This document shows positions 63,475 through 64,000 of a stretch of 64,000 nucleotides of DNA, piece by piece. The DNA is from Novipirellula herctigrandis (GTDB lineage Bacteria; Planctomycetota; Planctomycetia; Pirellulales; Pirellulaceae). A program made the translations under genes and the position numbers. The stretch lies in contig SJPJ01000001.1 of NCBI GenBank assembly GCA_007859835.1, forward strand, positions 8,034,853 to 8,098,852, written 5' to 3'. A model generated the notes under the pieces. It made no database searches. It saw only the letters and a list, made by a program, of their open reading frames with translations, and had not been told where the DNA came from. The number at the start of each line of letters is the position of its first letter. The first letter of the stretch is position 1.

Positions 63475-64000
63475 ATGTCGAACGTCATATCTCGATCTCT
63501 GTTTTTTTCGCTGTTCATGAGTCTTGGCACCACCTTTACATGGGCACAACCTACTGCACCCCCTGAACCGGGCGCCATCGTCTTTCAAACTGACTTCGAA
63601 ACACCGCAACAACGTTCGGCATGGTCAGCGTCTGAGTCCGCGAGTTGGGAACAGGACGAACAAGGGACGACGAGGCTTTGCGTCAGCGTTCCTCGCGATG
63701 AAGCAACGGGGGGCGCCATGATCCAGATGCCTTTTGATTTATCGCCTTACCGTGGTTATCAGTTAGTATTTGAATGCATGGCGAAGGCCGATGACGTGAC
63801 AAAACCAAGCGAGACTTTTCTTGGCGCCAAGTTCATGCTGCATTATTCGTCGGAGTCGACTGGCCCCCATTGGCAAAACGAAAACAACGTCTACGGCAGT
63901 TTTGATTGGCGCAAATTGCGTTTCACCTCGACCATCGCTGACGATGCAGCTGATGCGCAAATCGCTCTGGGATTGCAGGGAAGTTCGGGACGAGTGTGGT
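63475..64000 (+). CDS. Exported carbohydrate-binding-like protein, 3' end outside window
   Basis: The frame is open from ATG 63475 to the window end (175 full codons). The first 26 residues are a signal peptide (SRSLFFSLFMSLGTTFTWAQ). The following beta-rich segment (FQTDFETPQQRSAW, DLSPYRGYQLVFECMAKADD, GSFDWRKLRFTSTIADDA, AQIALGLQGSSGRVW) resembles a CBM4/9-type galactose-binding-like domain, often placed before a glycoside hydrolase domain in planctomycetes. What follows cannot be seen. No good ribosome binding site upstream. Confidence 0.7.
   Translation, partial: MSNVISRSLFFSLFMSLGTTFTWAQPTAPPEPGAIVFQTDFETPQQRSAWSASESASWEQDEQGTTRLCVSVPRDEATGGAMIQMPFDLSPYRGYQLVFECMAKADDVTKPSETFLGAKFMLHYSSESTGPHWQNENNVYGSFDWRKLRFTSTIADDAADAQIALGLQGSSGRVW

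Noticed and set aside
1-64000. tRNA or rRNA genes
   Set aside because: No cloverleaf-consistent sequence or rRNA motif was noticed by eye; tRNAscan-SE or barrnap would settle it.

Overview
The window comes from a planctomycete, most likely a member of the Pirellulaceae (Rhodopirellula-like). Evidence: paired DUF1501 and cytochrome-c/DUF1549/DUF1553 genes, the N-terminal LLEDRRLLA-type motif on a dockerin-bearing surface protein, an exosortase with a fused C-terminal domain, the MoxR-DUF58-transglutaminase cluster, an ECF sigma factor linked to a VWA protein, and many very large exported proteins of unknown function. Assignment rests on family recognition only. I saw no rRNA, tRNA, CRISPR array, insertion sequence or prophage.

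Layout. 1-8.4 kb: the end of a DUF1501 gene overlapping a c-heme/DUF1549/DUF1553 gene, rimO, and a convergent large membrane protein with two anti-sigma-like modules. 8.9-13.3 kb: an SMP-30-type lactonase, a small Lys-rich exported protein and a dockerin/beta-helix surface protein. 13.5-19.1 kb: moxR, DUF58, transglutaminase, cmk in one direction, meeting a PPi-dependent phosphofructokinase gene at a hairpin-rich junction. 20.8-29.5 kb: an exopolysaccharide/export group of TPR protein, exosortase and BY-kinase (Wzc-like), plus a divergent glycoside hydrolase. 29.6-40.4 kb (minus strand): ECF sigma factor, VWA protein with anti-sigma-like N-terminus, and a 2333-residue exported protein with an internal, well-placed ribosome binding site and second signal peptide. 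41.0-48.7 kb: a frame-broken exported protein, TadG-like and TadE-like proteins, a secretin-N-repeat protein without a recognisable pore domain, and an EF-hand/P-domain protein. 49.1-54.3 kb: sialidase, a glycoside-hydrolase-like protein, a small HExxH protein and a Gfo/Idh/MocA oxidoreductase. 54.4-62.5 kb (minus strand): a DUF1549/DUF1553 protein with a huge alanine-rich coiled-coil N-terminus, then DUF1501, then a PPC-domain protein with a zinc ribbon. 63.5 kb to the end: the start of an exported carbohydrate-binding-like protein.

Most products look exported or membrane-bound, so the window mainly encodes envelope, surface-polymer and carbohydrate functions, with a few housekeeping genes (rimO, cmk, pfp). 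The strongest candidates for undescribed biology are the sigma/VWA/giant-protein operon, the coiled-coil DUF1549 fusion with its partners, and the pore-less secretin-N/EF-hand pair beside Tad-type genes.
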